From assembly GCF_910592395.1 (NCBI RefSeq), contig NC_088325.1, positions 3,503,501 to 3,567,500 on the forward strand: 64,000 nt of DNA, read 5' to 3'. Of this stretch, positions 32,761 through 43,225 are shown piece by piece. The translations under genes were made by a program, and so were the position numbers. The DNA comes from Lineus longissimus (taxonomy: Eukaryota > Nemertea > Pilidiophora > Heteronemertea > Lineidae). The notes under the pieces are model-generated. The model made no database searches. It was not told where the DNA came from and worked only from the letters and a program-made list of their open reading frames with translations. Numbering within the stretch: position 1 is the first letter of the stretch; every line of letters starts with the position of its first letter.

Positions 32761-35074
32761 TTGATCTCAGACCTGTGAATGCCGGCAATTAGCCATGCAG
32801 TCAGACTAGACGCTAGCTAGCTAACTTAACACGATCGCAATTTCGCTAAGCCGTATTGATTAACGGCTCAAGGTACCGCTCGATAGTTGATATTAACCCT
32901 GAGTGTGAATTAGTCGTCACAACATACGGTGATTAGCCTAGTGATGGAGATCATCACTGATACATCAAAATATCAACAGAAGGTTGTCCAAATTTGACTT
33001 ACTGTCATTTTGTCAACACCAATAATGGAATCGTCGTCAACAGTACTTTGAATTCCTAATTGAAGTCCTAAGTATGAATTCCTAACATCATAAGGTATCT
33101 TATACACTGTAATTATGTAGCTGACTTCATGTAATCCATTTTGATATGAGTTTATAAGCTTTGCCTGACACAAGGTCACAACTGGGGTGAGATATGGTAA
33201 GTACCTTTGTTGACTCAGGTAGAACGAATTCCAAACAAGTAGCAGGAATTATTTCCCTGAGAAAATCCTTATTATGTACTCTTAACATCACAAGTAACTA
33301 CACTTTATACTATCTTTGCATAATTGATTCAATAATATCGATTTTGATACAAGCCTACCAGCTTCAACAGACAGAAGGCAACATATTTACCTTAAAGTTT
33401 CGAGAGATTTGTTTGCACTTAAAGTCAATGGGTTGAAAATCCATCCATTCAGCCTGAGAAAGTCCTCATTCTTGAATAGAATCCTGATGAGAGGATCTTA
33501 TAATGTCTCCATTTCTCCCGAAAGTCGCCATTAATGTGGACAGACTCAGTTAAGAGTGTTCGACAAGAACTTCACTTTAGACTTCAGCTGCCTGATTTCT
33601 ATTTAACTTCGCAACCATGGTTACTGTAAATCAAGGTTGACGACTCGTTAAATCCACAAGGTAATATAATTTCTTCGAGCCGGTGCTTCGTGAATAAACA
33701 AGACAATATCGTTGCTGCGTATTTCGTATGCCGGATTGTAACCCAAATGAGCCAATTACAGCCATTGTGTCAGAATAACTAAACATTAGCTGTTTCGTTT
33801 AAATTCTGCAAATTTTGAAGAAGCCGCATTGAATTTCCCCTCTATGCGATAGTTTTTGACCAGGCTTACCATGAACTACAGATATTTCCTTCCAACCACC
33901 ATAAAACATTGATAAACTGGCAATATTTTATGATAACAACAGTCAATTCCCACTACCATTTTAGTTGTTTTTGTGTTTGTGTGCAAGCATCTCGTAAAAT
34001 AAACTGCATTGTTATACATGTCTCGCTAGGAACATGTAACAGATCCAAAACTGGTATCTCTCCATTTGTAATCAAATCTCTCCAAGCCCTCTCACATCAG
34101 ACGTAGAAGACAGGTTTCACACTTCATACGACAACGCCTACAGAATAAGTACCCTGGATGAAGGATGCGTATATAATGATACCTGCCCACTTGTTCTAGG
34201 ACGGGAAAATTTTTATCAGTTTTGATCTTCACAAGGAAAATGACACGGCACCATTTGAGCCAGTCTCAACGCTCTTAACTGACACACTGCTGCCTTGGTA
34301 CCAGTCCCTGTTTCCCTCTTGGCCAAATTAACTAAGGTCTAGTGCCAATCACTGATAACCCTGTATCCAGAGTGGTGTGATGACCAATGCATGTTCCATG
34401 CCAGGGATAAGAGATGGGGAAAAGAGTAAGTTTTCCCCAGCCTAAAACATGCCACAGCATACAAATGGGAGGGGAGGGCGGGCAGAAAAATTTCTAACTG
34501 AAATCCCTCCAATATCCATGTATCTTGGCCACCTAATCCTGATAGCCTGCCACCGAACTGGACCATATCCCTGTATCTTCATTCACATGTGGCAAAGACC
34601 CACTACACTCTTCTGATCATTCCAAAGCAGAATGAATTGTATGGGGATTTACGAGATCAGTGACGTCACCCCAGTCGGAATAGTGCCAGCTCCAACATCA
34701 TCTTTCCCAAACAGACTGCGGTAAGGTACAAGCGTTGACAGTACAGGGTGTAACCTGATCTCCCCTAAAACATGAGTAGGAGACAGGTTTCCTACTTCAG
34801 AGGGCAGTGCCATTGAAACAAGTCCCCTCAAAGGAGATGCTGCTTCCAACAGCAGTGTTAGATTATACCTTCCCACTCATTCTCAGTCCTACCCTTTGTC
34901 ACTTTTTAGAATTTTCATCTTTAACTGCAAATGCCAAGGTACCATTCTATTGTGCTTGACAACAGTCTTATCAGCTGTGTTGCTGCAGTGTCAGGCTACC
35001 CTTCCATACCTTTCCAGCAAAGGCTAACAGACTGAAGTTTTTCTGTCCTTTGGATGAGTCAATAATACACTACA

Positions 35075-35899
35075 TTAAATGTACATTTCTCACGAAGAAC
35101 TATAGTTGAAACAAACTAACATAATCATCTAAATGTACATTTCTCACTAAGAATTATAGTCGAAACAAACTAATATAATCATCTAAATGTACATTTTTCA
35201 CTAAGAATTATAGTTGAAACAAACTAATATAATCATCTAAATGTACATTTCTCACTAAGAATTATAGTCGAAACAAACTAATATAATCATCTAAATGTAC
35301 ATTTCTCACTAAGAATTATAGTTGAAACAAACTAACATAATCATCTAAATGTACATTTCTCACTAAGAATTATAGTTGAAACAAACTAATATAATCATCT
35401 AAATGTACATTTCTCACTAAGAATTATAGTTGAAACAAACTAATATAATCATCTAAATGTACATTTCTCACTAAGAATTATAAGTGAAACAAACTAACAT
35501 AATCATCTAAATGTACATTTCTCACTAAGAATTATAGTTGAAACAAACTAACATAATCATCTGAATGTACATTTCTCACTAATAATTATAGTTGAAACAA
35601 ACTAATATAATCATCTAAATGTACATTTCTCACTAAGAATTATAGTTGAAACAAACTAACATTATCATCTAAATGTACATTTCACACTAAGAACTATACT
35701 TGAAACAAACTAACATAATCATCTAAATGTACATTTCTCACTAAGAACTATACTTGAAACAAACTAACATAATCATCTAAATGTACATTTCTCACTAAGA
35801 ACTATACTTGAAACAAACTAATATAATCATCTAAATGTACATTTCTCACTAAGAACTATACTTGAAACAAACTAACATAATCATCTAAATGTACATTTC
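35075..35899. repeat. 54-bp minisatellite, about 15 copies
   Basis: Unit contains 'aaatgtacatttctcactaa' then 'gaattatagttgaaacaaac' and 'taatataatcatct'. Copies are nearly identical, with GAATTATAGTTG and GAACTATACTTG subtypes grouped along the array. Confidence 0.95.
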
Positions 35900-36351
35900 C
35901 AGTCCCAAGGCTCAAGACATCTACCAAAATTTCAATCTGTTTGACATCAATATTCCAGACTGAGCTGAGAACTCTTCCCAGAGCTTCAGACACATTAATC
36001 CACAGGGAACACGTTACCATCAAATGGCTGATATTCCTACGACAGTAACATAATCATGTCTTGACCTCACACCAAGTTGCGACAGGGGACCAATTCCCAA
36101 CTTCTCACAATTAGAAATCCGACTCTCCATTACAATTCACGGATGTAAATCACTCACACTTTAAATTCTACTCAGCGTCGCCATTGGTTTCTGAGTTATT
36201 GGTAATTGTGTTGATGTGAGGAGCGCAGAGATTAGCAACTCGATGGAGACACTACAGAGTAGTCCAACTTCCAAAACTGAAATAATCCCGTCAAGAGGAA
36301 GCTCACCCTGTTCTCCCGAGGTTCAGGACTTCCACCCAAACTTTAATCTAT

Positions 36352-36760
36352 AGCCGCACTTACACCACCTGAAAATGGACCACCAATCTTGGTTCGGGAA
36401 CCAATGCCGCACCATCGAAAATCCACCAAGCGCTTACACCAGCGCTGCAGCTAGTTATAAAATCCGGCTACAGATGGCGCGCAAACAATAAGCAGAACGC
36501 GGAAAGCCTTGGCAGAAAGCGCCATTTCGAAAGCGCCGCCTGGAGCCGAACCATCTAACTAGCTAACTGCCGATCCATTTGCGCTTACACCACGACAAAG
36601 CCGAGCTTTTAACAAGCCGGGCGAATTTGGACCATCAAGCTTGGTGGGACAAATTCGCTCGGCAATTTGTATCGGCAATGGATTGCCGAACCAATTTGTC
36701 GCGGCAATGTGGTGGTGTAAGTGCAATTGGTCCACCAATATTTCGTGGTGTAAGCGCAGC
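36352..36760. mobile_element. MITE with CTTACACCAC ends, nested
   Basis: Left end AGCCGCACTTACACCAC, right end GTGGTGTAAGCGCAGCT. The same motif appears inside at 36581 (GCGCTTACACCAC) and about 36710 (GTGGTGTAAGTGC), consistent with one element inserted in another. Confidence 0.6.
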
Positions 36761-39420
36761 TTATGGGACATCAATAATCCAGATTAAACTGAGAACTCTT
36801 CCCAGAGCTTTTATCTACCACCAAATCCACATGAAACACTTAAAGATCAAAGGGCTGATATTCCCACAACAACAAAATGAGCGATGACTCGGTGAAGAGA
36901 GTGCTGAGTAGATCCAACTTCCACAGTTGAGAGGCAGCTATCAAGGGGGAGCAACTCGCCCTATCCTCCCGAAGTTCAGGACCTCTACCAAAACTTCAAT
37001 CTATTGGACATCAATTTTCCAGATTGAACTTAGAACTTGCCAGAGTTCCTATCTTACACCAAATCCACAGGGAACATGACCGTCAAATGGCTGATATTCT
37101 CACATCAGTAACATAAGCCACAACTCGGTGAAGGCACTGCTGAGTAGGCCTACATCCAATTTCTAGAGTTGAGAAGATGAGGAAGCATCTCGCCCTATTC
37201 CCTGAAGTTCAGGACTTCCACTTAAACCTCAATCCATGAGACCTCAATAATCCAGATTGACCACAAACCATAGGGAACACTTGACTGTCAAATGGCTGAG
37301 ATTCCCACAACCCAAACCTCACACCCGAGTCGCAACAGGGGACTAATTCTCAACTCCTCACAATGAGATAACCCTCCCGTTCATTACTATTCATCGGATG
37401 TAAATCGCTCACACTTTGAATTCTACTCGACATCATCGGCTCCTGAGTTATTGGTAATTGTGTTGGTGTGAGGAGCGGCTGGGGAGAAAAGGGACTCCGT
37501 GGAGATGCTGCTGAGCAGGTTGAGATGATGCTGTCAAGAGGGAGCATCTCGCCCATCTTCCCGAGGTTCAGAACATCGACCAAAACTTCAATCTCTTGGA
37601 CACCAATATTCCAGATTGAACTTGGAAGTTCCCGGAGTCCGTATCTGACATTTAGTAGTGGCATCATTCGTACTAGCCCAGGATTGATGGAATTTTTACT
37701 TTCGCTAATCCAGAGGTCCTAGGTTCAGGCCCAGGCTGGACCTTGGTGGTTTTCCTCTGTTTGATTTGGCGTTCAACTATTTGGCACTCAACTATTTCCT
37801 CTGTAACAATTGGCACACCCCGAAGGAGGGTTATCATTACCAAGCAACCACGGGCAAAAGGACCTGCTGCTTGCCAATCAGAATGTTCCAGCCATGCTAA
37901 TGACTCACCGCCTCAACCCATGCGGCGATCTTTCTGAAGATGGGAAAAAGGAACCACTGCTTGCAAACTGAATGTTCCAGGCATGCTATAAGCGCCCGCT
38001 GACACAAAATGGACAAATTCTCACCAAAAATATACCCATGATGTCATTCCGAGTATAATTTGCTGTACTGCTAATTGCATAAATTCATGATTACTCCAAA
38101 TTGCCTTCCCGAGGGAGGGTGATTAGCACAGGACTACTGGCGAGTAAAGAAACCACTGGCGGGTAAAGAAACCACCGCTTGCGTACGCCTTCTTTTCCCG
38201 CCGGACAGGAAACAGCGCTAATCAGGAAATTTATGCAATTAGCGGCAAATTTTCTACCTATTGACAGGTATCTCAATAATAATGAATCTCGGATATTGCT
38301 TTTCTGACTTTGAATAGTAAAGGCATGGAAATCAGCAGCAATGGTAGAGCCTGCAGCTACAGTCCAATTCACAATTGACATCCTGTACATCGCATCATTG
38401 GCTGATCAGTGTCGCGCGTAATTTAGGCAAAACATAGAGAGATAAGCGCGTCACTGGTGCGTCAGTGGCGCACAACTCAGTGCGTAACTCACGCGTACGT
38501 TGCGCATCACTACGCGAAGCAGGACAGAGGTGAATTGTGATGAGGACTGTAGTTCGGAGAGTGAAGCATTCCGGGATGTGTTGGTATGGCTTGCAGACCA
38601 TGTGAGGGCCGATGACAGGAGCACCATTCTTAGGAATTCACTTAGTCTCGCATCCAGGCCAAGGCTGGGCTTGTACTGCATTCATTGGTGCCAGAAGCTA
38701 AGGAAGATCTGAACTCCTGTCACAGCAACCTTAGCCATGACTCTGAAAGATGGGAGGTGCTTGGAGAGGTTGCAGGTGAATTCCCAATAGATTTCAAAAC
38801 CATGTCAATCTCATTTGCAAAACGTTCTGTATTGTATTGAACTGCAGTAAACAATTACAGCAAAGTCCCTCGTTACAATTACAATCTTGAAACGACTGCT
38901 GTCCCAACCTTTGTAGCTAATAGATCCAAAGCCAAAATCAGCTGCATGCTCAAACAAATTTGCACTAAATGGACCAGCCTTAAAATCATGTTGCTAGACA
39001 GTTAACCTTTACAAATACAGAGATTGCTATGTGGAATTGATTTTTCACATTCAGCAGATCGTTTTCACGGGAATGCCTCAAGTTCAACACGTTTACATGT
39101 GTCGGTAGGTGGTGCCCTCTATGTACAACGGGATACGGTCTTCACACTTACAGTATGCAATATTAGGTGCTGCCATCTACTGAGAGATTATCATACTGAG
39201 GCTTTACACACAATTTTCAAAAAAACAAACATCAAGAATTTTGCAGTGTGTGCTGAAGGAGAATTGAAAAAATATTGATATTTAAGAGACAAATATGCAT
39301 TTGCCAGGCATCTGAAGGGTTAAAATTCGAATCAGCCCTAAATTGGTTCTTGCGGGAGTGTTGAGCCTACTCACACAAAGCAAATGCCCATTTCCTTACA
39401 AGAAATGGCCATTTTGTTAG

Positions 39421-39597
39421 TTCATACTTACCTATGGAACACTTTTGCATGTTACTCCATTTGGGCTCAAACACAAGAGTATCACTTTAATTTTCTAAAG
39501 GGAGAACTGAGTTAACAGCTCGGCCGCCAGGCGGCGCCCTGACCGATCCCGCGAGATCGCGCCGATCTCATGCCGCCATATTTAGTCTTTACTCTTG
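39421..39597 (+). repeat. DIRS copy 2, left inverted terminal repeat
   Basis: Pairs with 45751-45927; one visible mismatch (ATCACTTTAA against ATCCCTTTAA). Confidence 0.88.
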
Positions 39598-39644
39598 AGC
39601 GTTAATAAAGAGTATGTCCCGTTTGTGGGGACGGCGGGAGGGCC

Positions 39645-39742
39645 GTGTTCCATAGGTAAGTATGAACTAACAAAATGGCCATTTCTTGTAAGGAAATGGG
39701 CATTTTGTGTCATTCAAACTTACCTATGGAACACTTTTGCAT
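39645..39742 (+). repeat. DIRS copy 2, internal complementary region
   Basis: Complement of the joined termini, as in copy 1; here the match to the left terminus (AACAAAATGGCC) is unbroken. Confidence 0.88.
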
Positions 39743-40172
39743 CGAATCCCAGCAACCTATTGGAGGTGGGAAACGAGGACTTACCTAAGGCTGAGCTGTT
39801 GTTCCATCCAGGAGGCACCACCGGCATATTAGCTAAGGAGGACCGCCAGGGGAAAGAAATGGGGAGAACCGGAGGACCGGTATTTTGATCTCGGTATTAC
39901 AATCATATTATAGAGAGTAATAGACCCATTCTCCGGAAAGCGCTAGAATTGCGTAATAAAACCATCTTCTTTCCGGCAACAGAGCTTAGAGCAAGTAAGG
40001 CATGTTGAAGGGTGTAGAATGAGTTATTGCTAAACAACAATAAGAAATTGCGTCCTTTCTAGTCTACTAGGGGTTGCCTGGATGTTGAAGATAGGGCATA
40101 TCAAAAATGGTGCAAGATGCGCGTTTGACTCTTCAATCGGGCTTCCCCCCCCCTTTTTTGATCTAGCCAGGA

Positions 40173-41279
40173 TCAAACAACATGCCCCGCAGACACAATC
40201 GGGCCGATTGTGTGCATGCCATCTACGAGGGAAGAAACGTCTCGTAGGTAGAAACGAGAGAATGTGGAGTGATTACTCCAACATGCAGCGGAAACGACTT
40301 CTTGAAGAGCAACTCCTCGGTAGTTAGCCCAGGAGGTGGCTAGTGCTCTAACTTCGTGCGCTGAGATGTTAGCTAGCGCACGAAGATCAGAGGAAGTCTT
40401 CAAGGTGTTGTAGGAAAGACGAATAGTCTCCACAATCCACCTTGAAATAGTGGCGGCCGCTATCTCTCGTTTATTTCCCTCCTTATAGGACAAAAACAAA
40501 CGCTCTCTCCCCTGGCGGATACCGGGAGGTTTTGTCCTATTTATGTAGAACTTTAGGGCCCTGACGGGACATAAAGTTCTGTCAGGAAGATCATGAGAGA
40601 TCGTTCCTGACAGAGAGGGAATAGTAACCGGGGGCCGAGAGGCGGCCGGTCCCTGGTTCTTCGCCAGAAATCCTGGTATAAAAGCCAGGATAACCTCCCC
40701 TCCCTCTCTAAAAGCCAGCTTCTTAAAAGAAAGTGCATGGAGCTCTGATCTCCGTTGGGCGGTAGCCAAGGCTACTAGAAAGACCGTTTTGAGTGTCAGA
40801 TATTTCATGGATGAAATAGACATGGGTTCAAAAGGATGCCTCATGAGCACCTTAAGGACAACAGAAAGGTCCCATTTAGGGGTGTTGTGAACCGGTCTAG
40901 GACGCTCTAATAACATTCCTCTGAAAAGAGGGGTTATTTGGTCCTCCCAACGAAGATCCCAGGTGCTTAAAACACGGAGGGTAGAAGCGATGGCGGACTT
41001 GTACCCTTTTATAGCCGTGACAGATAGTTGTCTTTCCGTGAATAATTCAATAAGGAAATCAACTAATCTGTATATAGAGGGAGAGATCGGATTAACTCCG
41101 TTCTCCCTGCACCAGGAAGTGAAGGTAGACCACTTTCCTTGATACACATCAAGGGTAGACCCCCTTTGAGGTGCGGACATGCGCTTGACAGCGATGTCCG
41201 AAAAGCCTCTCTGGTGGAGATGCAACTGGATAAGTTCCAGGCGTGAAACTTGAAAAATCCAGGGTTCTGGTGGTAGCAT
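40173..41279 (-). CDS. DIRS copy 2 tyrosine recombinase
   Basis: 368 aa from the Met at 41279. The same frame is open up to 43085, but that upstream part is antiphase to the RT/RNase H ORF. Catalytic set as in copy 1: Arg (AQRRSEL), His-x-x-Arg (SAHEVR), His (WSNHSTF), Tyr (FYLRD). It overlaps the RT ORF end (41063) by 217 nt. Expression by internal initiation, frameshift or splicing cannot be told from sequence. Confidence 0.87.
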   Translation of the reverse strand: MLPPEPWIFQVSRLELIQLHLHQRGFSDIAVKRMSAPQRGSTLDVYQGKWSTFTSWCRENGVNPISPSIYRLVDFLIELFTERQLSVTAIKGYKSAIASTLRVLSTWDLRWEDQITPLFRGMLLERPRPVHNTPKWDLSVVLKVLMRHPFEPMSISSMKYLTLKTVFLVALATAQRRSELHALSFKKLAFREGGEVILAFIPGFLAKNQGPAASRPPVTIPSLSGTISHDLPDRTLCPVRALKFYINRTKPPGIRQGRERLFLSYKEGNKREIAAATISRWIVETIRLSYNTLKTSSDLRALANISAHEVRALATSWANYRGVALQEVVSAACWSNHSTFSRFYLRDVSSLVDGMHTIGPIVSAGHVV

Positions 41280-43225
41280 CTCCCCAGGGGGTGCCACAGG
41301 AGGTGCTTCCAAGTAGTAAGACTCCTGGGGTGATCTATCAGGAGCTCCAGCAAGGCTGGGAACCAGGCCTGATTTGGCCAGCAAGGTGCGATGAGAGTTA
41401 TTCTCACCGGATGGCTGGTCAAGATCTTGTTCAGGACTGGTTGGATGAGAGGGAGGGGTGGAAACGCATATGCGTTCAGCCCGACCCAAGAGGCTGTAAG
41501 GCTGTCGACTTCCAGGGCCTCTTCGTCCGGAAGTGGAGAGTAATAGATGGGAAGGCGATTGTTCAGCCTGGTGGCGAACAGATCTACCTTCGGAGATTGC
41601 CAAAGGCGACAAAGGTCGTCTACAATCTCCTGATGGAGTGTCCACTCTGTCTGAACTAGCTTGTTCTGACGGGACAGGGCGTCGGCAAGGATGTTGCGAT
41701 TGCCCGGTATGTGTCTGGCACATATCGATACTCCAAGGTCGGCACAAAGATGGTAAAGCTCCCAAGTTAGCTGGCAAAGAATGCCGGACTTTGTGCCTCC
41801 CTGTCTCCTGACATATGCTACTACTGTAGAATTGTCGGAGAACAGGGTTACTCTCCGATTCTTCAGGCGAAGGGAAAGAGCCCTCACGGCAAGAAGGACA
41901 GCCTTCATTTCCAATATATTTATTGGAAGAATGGTCTCCTCCCTTGTCCATAGACCTCTTATGGACATGTCCCCGTTGTTCAGATGTGCTCCCCACCCTA
42001 GTAGGGAAGCATCTGTGAACAGGGACACTTCTGGGGGCGGTGGAGCAAGATCTACACCGCTTTGGAGACGAGTCTCCGACTCCCAGAAGTTCCAGACGTT
42101 CTTGAGTAGGTATTGAGGTATCAATACCAACTTGTCTAATGGGTCCCTGTGGGGTTTCCATAGAGACATTAGAAACATCTGGATGGGACGCATATATAGA
42201 CGGCCAAGGGGGATTTGGTCTGCTGCCGAATTCAGAAGTCCCAAAAGGCTCAAGCATCGCCTTGCGGGAGCTTGAGTCCTTCCTCTGAATTCTGCGACGA
42301 GATGAAGAATTTTCTTTATCCTGTCTAGGGGGGGCAGCATTTTCCCAATGGCCGTAAGGAACCGAACTCCAACGTAAACGAAGTCTTGGGATGGTATGAA
42401 TTCTGACTTTGTTTCGTTGATAATCCAACCTGCGGAAACTACTTTTTGCTTTAGAACCTGAAGTTGTTGCAGTAGTAGTTCCCGCGATTTGCAACGGAGT
42501 AGCCAATCGTCTAGGTAGTGATGGAGCTTGAACCCCATCACGTGAAAGGGAGCGACGAAGGCTGTGACTATCATCGTAAAAATTAGGGGTGCCGATGCCA
42601 GACCGAACGGCAGGGCCCTGAATTGATACGTCTTTCCTTCGTAATGGAATCGAAGGAAGTGTTGATAGTCTGGATGGATCGGTACATGTAAGTACGCATC
42701 CATTAAATCCATCGATACCGCCCAATCGTTGGGCTGTATCGCCGTTGCTATAGACCTGGTGGTTTCCATCTTGAAATGAGGAACATTCAAGAAGGTGTTT
42801 AACCTGGAAAGGTCTATGATCAGCCTCCATGTCCCTGCTTTCTTGGGAACCAAGAAAACGTGGCTGTAAAAGCCGGGGGAGCATGGATCTTGAAGGACCT
42901 GGATAGCTTGCTTCTCCAGTAATGTCGCGACCTCTGCTTGGAGGGCAGAGGCCTTGACTGGGTCCTTCGGTGGCTGAACTGGGGTTGGATATATGGTAGT
43001 CGGGGGGGTACGGTTGAAATCTAGTTTCACTCCGTACCTCAACATGTTTGGGACTGGGGACCCCTTTGGGCACCAATCGTCCCAAATGTCTGCAAATTTT
43101 TGCAGACGGCCCCCGACTACCGGAGTCGGCTCCTTTTTGCGTCCGGGAGGAGAAAGGAGGGGGGAGTCACCTCTTCCGGCCAGCACCCCTTGGGCGAAAG
43201 GAGTGCTTAGTCGGACCGGATCCAC
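41063..43225 (-). CDS. DIRS copy 2 reverse transcriptase/RNase H
   Basis: 720 aa. RT spans about residues 120-290, with SMDLMDAYLHVP near 171-182, LPFGLASAP near 205 and the catalytic box HHYLDDW at 235-241. RNase H spans about 400-520, with Asp in FTDAS (405), Glu in LEMKA (439), Asp in FSDNS (464) and Asp in LADALSR (515). The C-terminal region 540-630 (VDLFATR..., AYAFPP near 585-590) occupies the place of the DAM-like methyltransferase domain of DIRS elements; AFPP could be a degenerate [ND]PP[YF] motif, but this is uncertain. Overlaps Gag by 59 nt and the recombinase by 217 nt. Confidence 0.92.
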   Translation of the reverse strand: MDPVRLSTPFAQGVLAGRGDSPLLSPPGRKKEPTPVVGGRLQKFADIWDDWCPKGSPVPNMLRYGVKLDFNRTPPTTIYPTPVQPPKDPVKASALQAEVATLLEKQAIQVLQDPCSPGFYSHVFLVPKKAGTWRLIIDLSRLNTFLNVPHFKMETTRSIATAIQPNDWAVSMDLMDAYLHVPIHPDYQHFLRFHYEGKTYQFRALPFGLASAPLIFTMIVTAFVAPFHVMGFKLHHYLDDWLLRCKSRELLLQQLQVLKQKVVSAGWIINETKSEFIPSQDFVYVGVRFLTAIGKMLPPLDRIKKILHLVAEFRGRTQAPARRCLSLLGLLNSAADQIPLGRLYMRPIQMFLMSLWKPHRDPLDKLVLIPQYLLKNVWNFWESETRLQSGVDLAPPPPEVSLFTDASLLGWGAHLNNGDMSIRGLWTREETILPINILEMKAVLLAVRALSLRLKNRRVTLFSDNSTVVAYVRRQGGTKSGILCQLTWELYHLCADLGVSICARHIPGNRNILADALSRQNKLVQTEWTLHQEIVDDLCRLWQSPKVDLFATRLNNRLPIYYSPLPDEEALEVDSLTASWVGLNAYAFPPLPLIQPVLNKILTSHPVRITLIAPCWPNQAWFPALLELLIDHPRSLTTWKHLLWHPLGRCYHQNPGFFKFHAWNLSSCISTREAFRTSLSSACPHLKGGLPLMCIKESGLPSLPGAGRTELIRSLPLYTD

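Larger units (their letters stand above)
27159..39381. other. Upstream/intronic DNA rich in tandem repeats
   Basis: No supported host exon in 12 kb. It holds a satellite (27560-28390), a SINE fragment (28825-29010), MITEs (29523-29690, 36352-36760), and tandem repeats (30890-31600, 32280-32760, 35075-35899). Degenerate copies of a 'gttcaggacttccac' unit recur in 36300-37640. Nothing seen in 33000-35000 or 37700-39380 beyond short frames without support. Confidence 0.6.

Noticed and set aside
32973-33179. Minus-strand frame with a GTAAGT donor (ATGACA|GTAAGT)
   Set aside because: Could be a 5' untranslated exon, but one splice motif alone is not enough to call it.
38500-38712. 70-codon plus-strand frame with charged sequence
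   Set aside because: No recognised family, no splice or promoter logic, and the antisense frame is equally open.
40173-43085. 970-codon frame in DIRS copy 2 as one protein
   Set aside because: Its first part is antiphase to the conserved RT/RNase H ORF; only the part after about 41279 has recombinase motifs.
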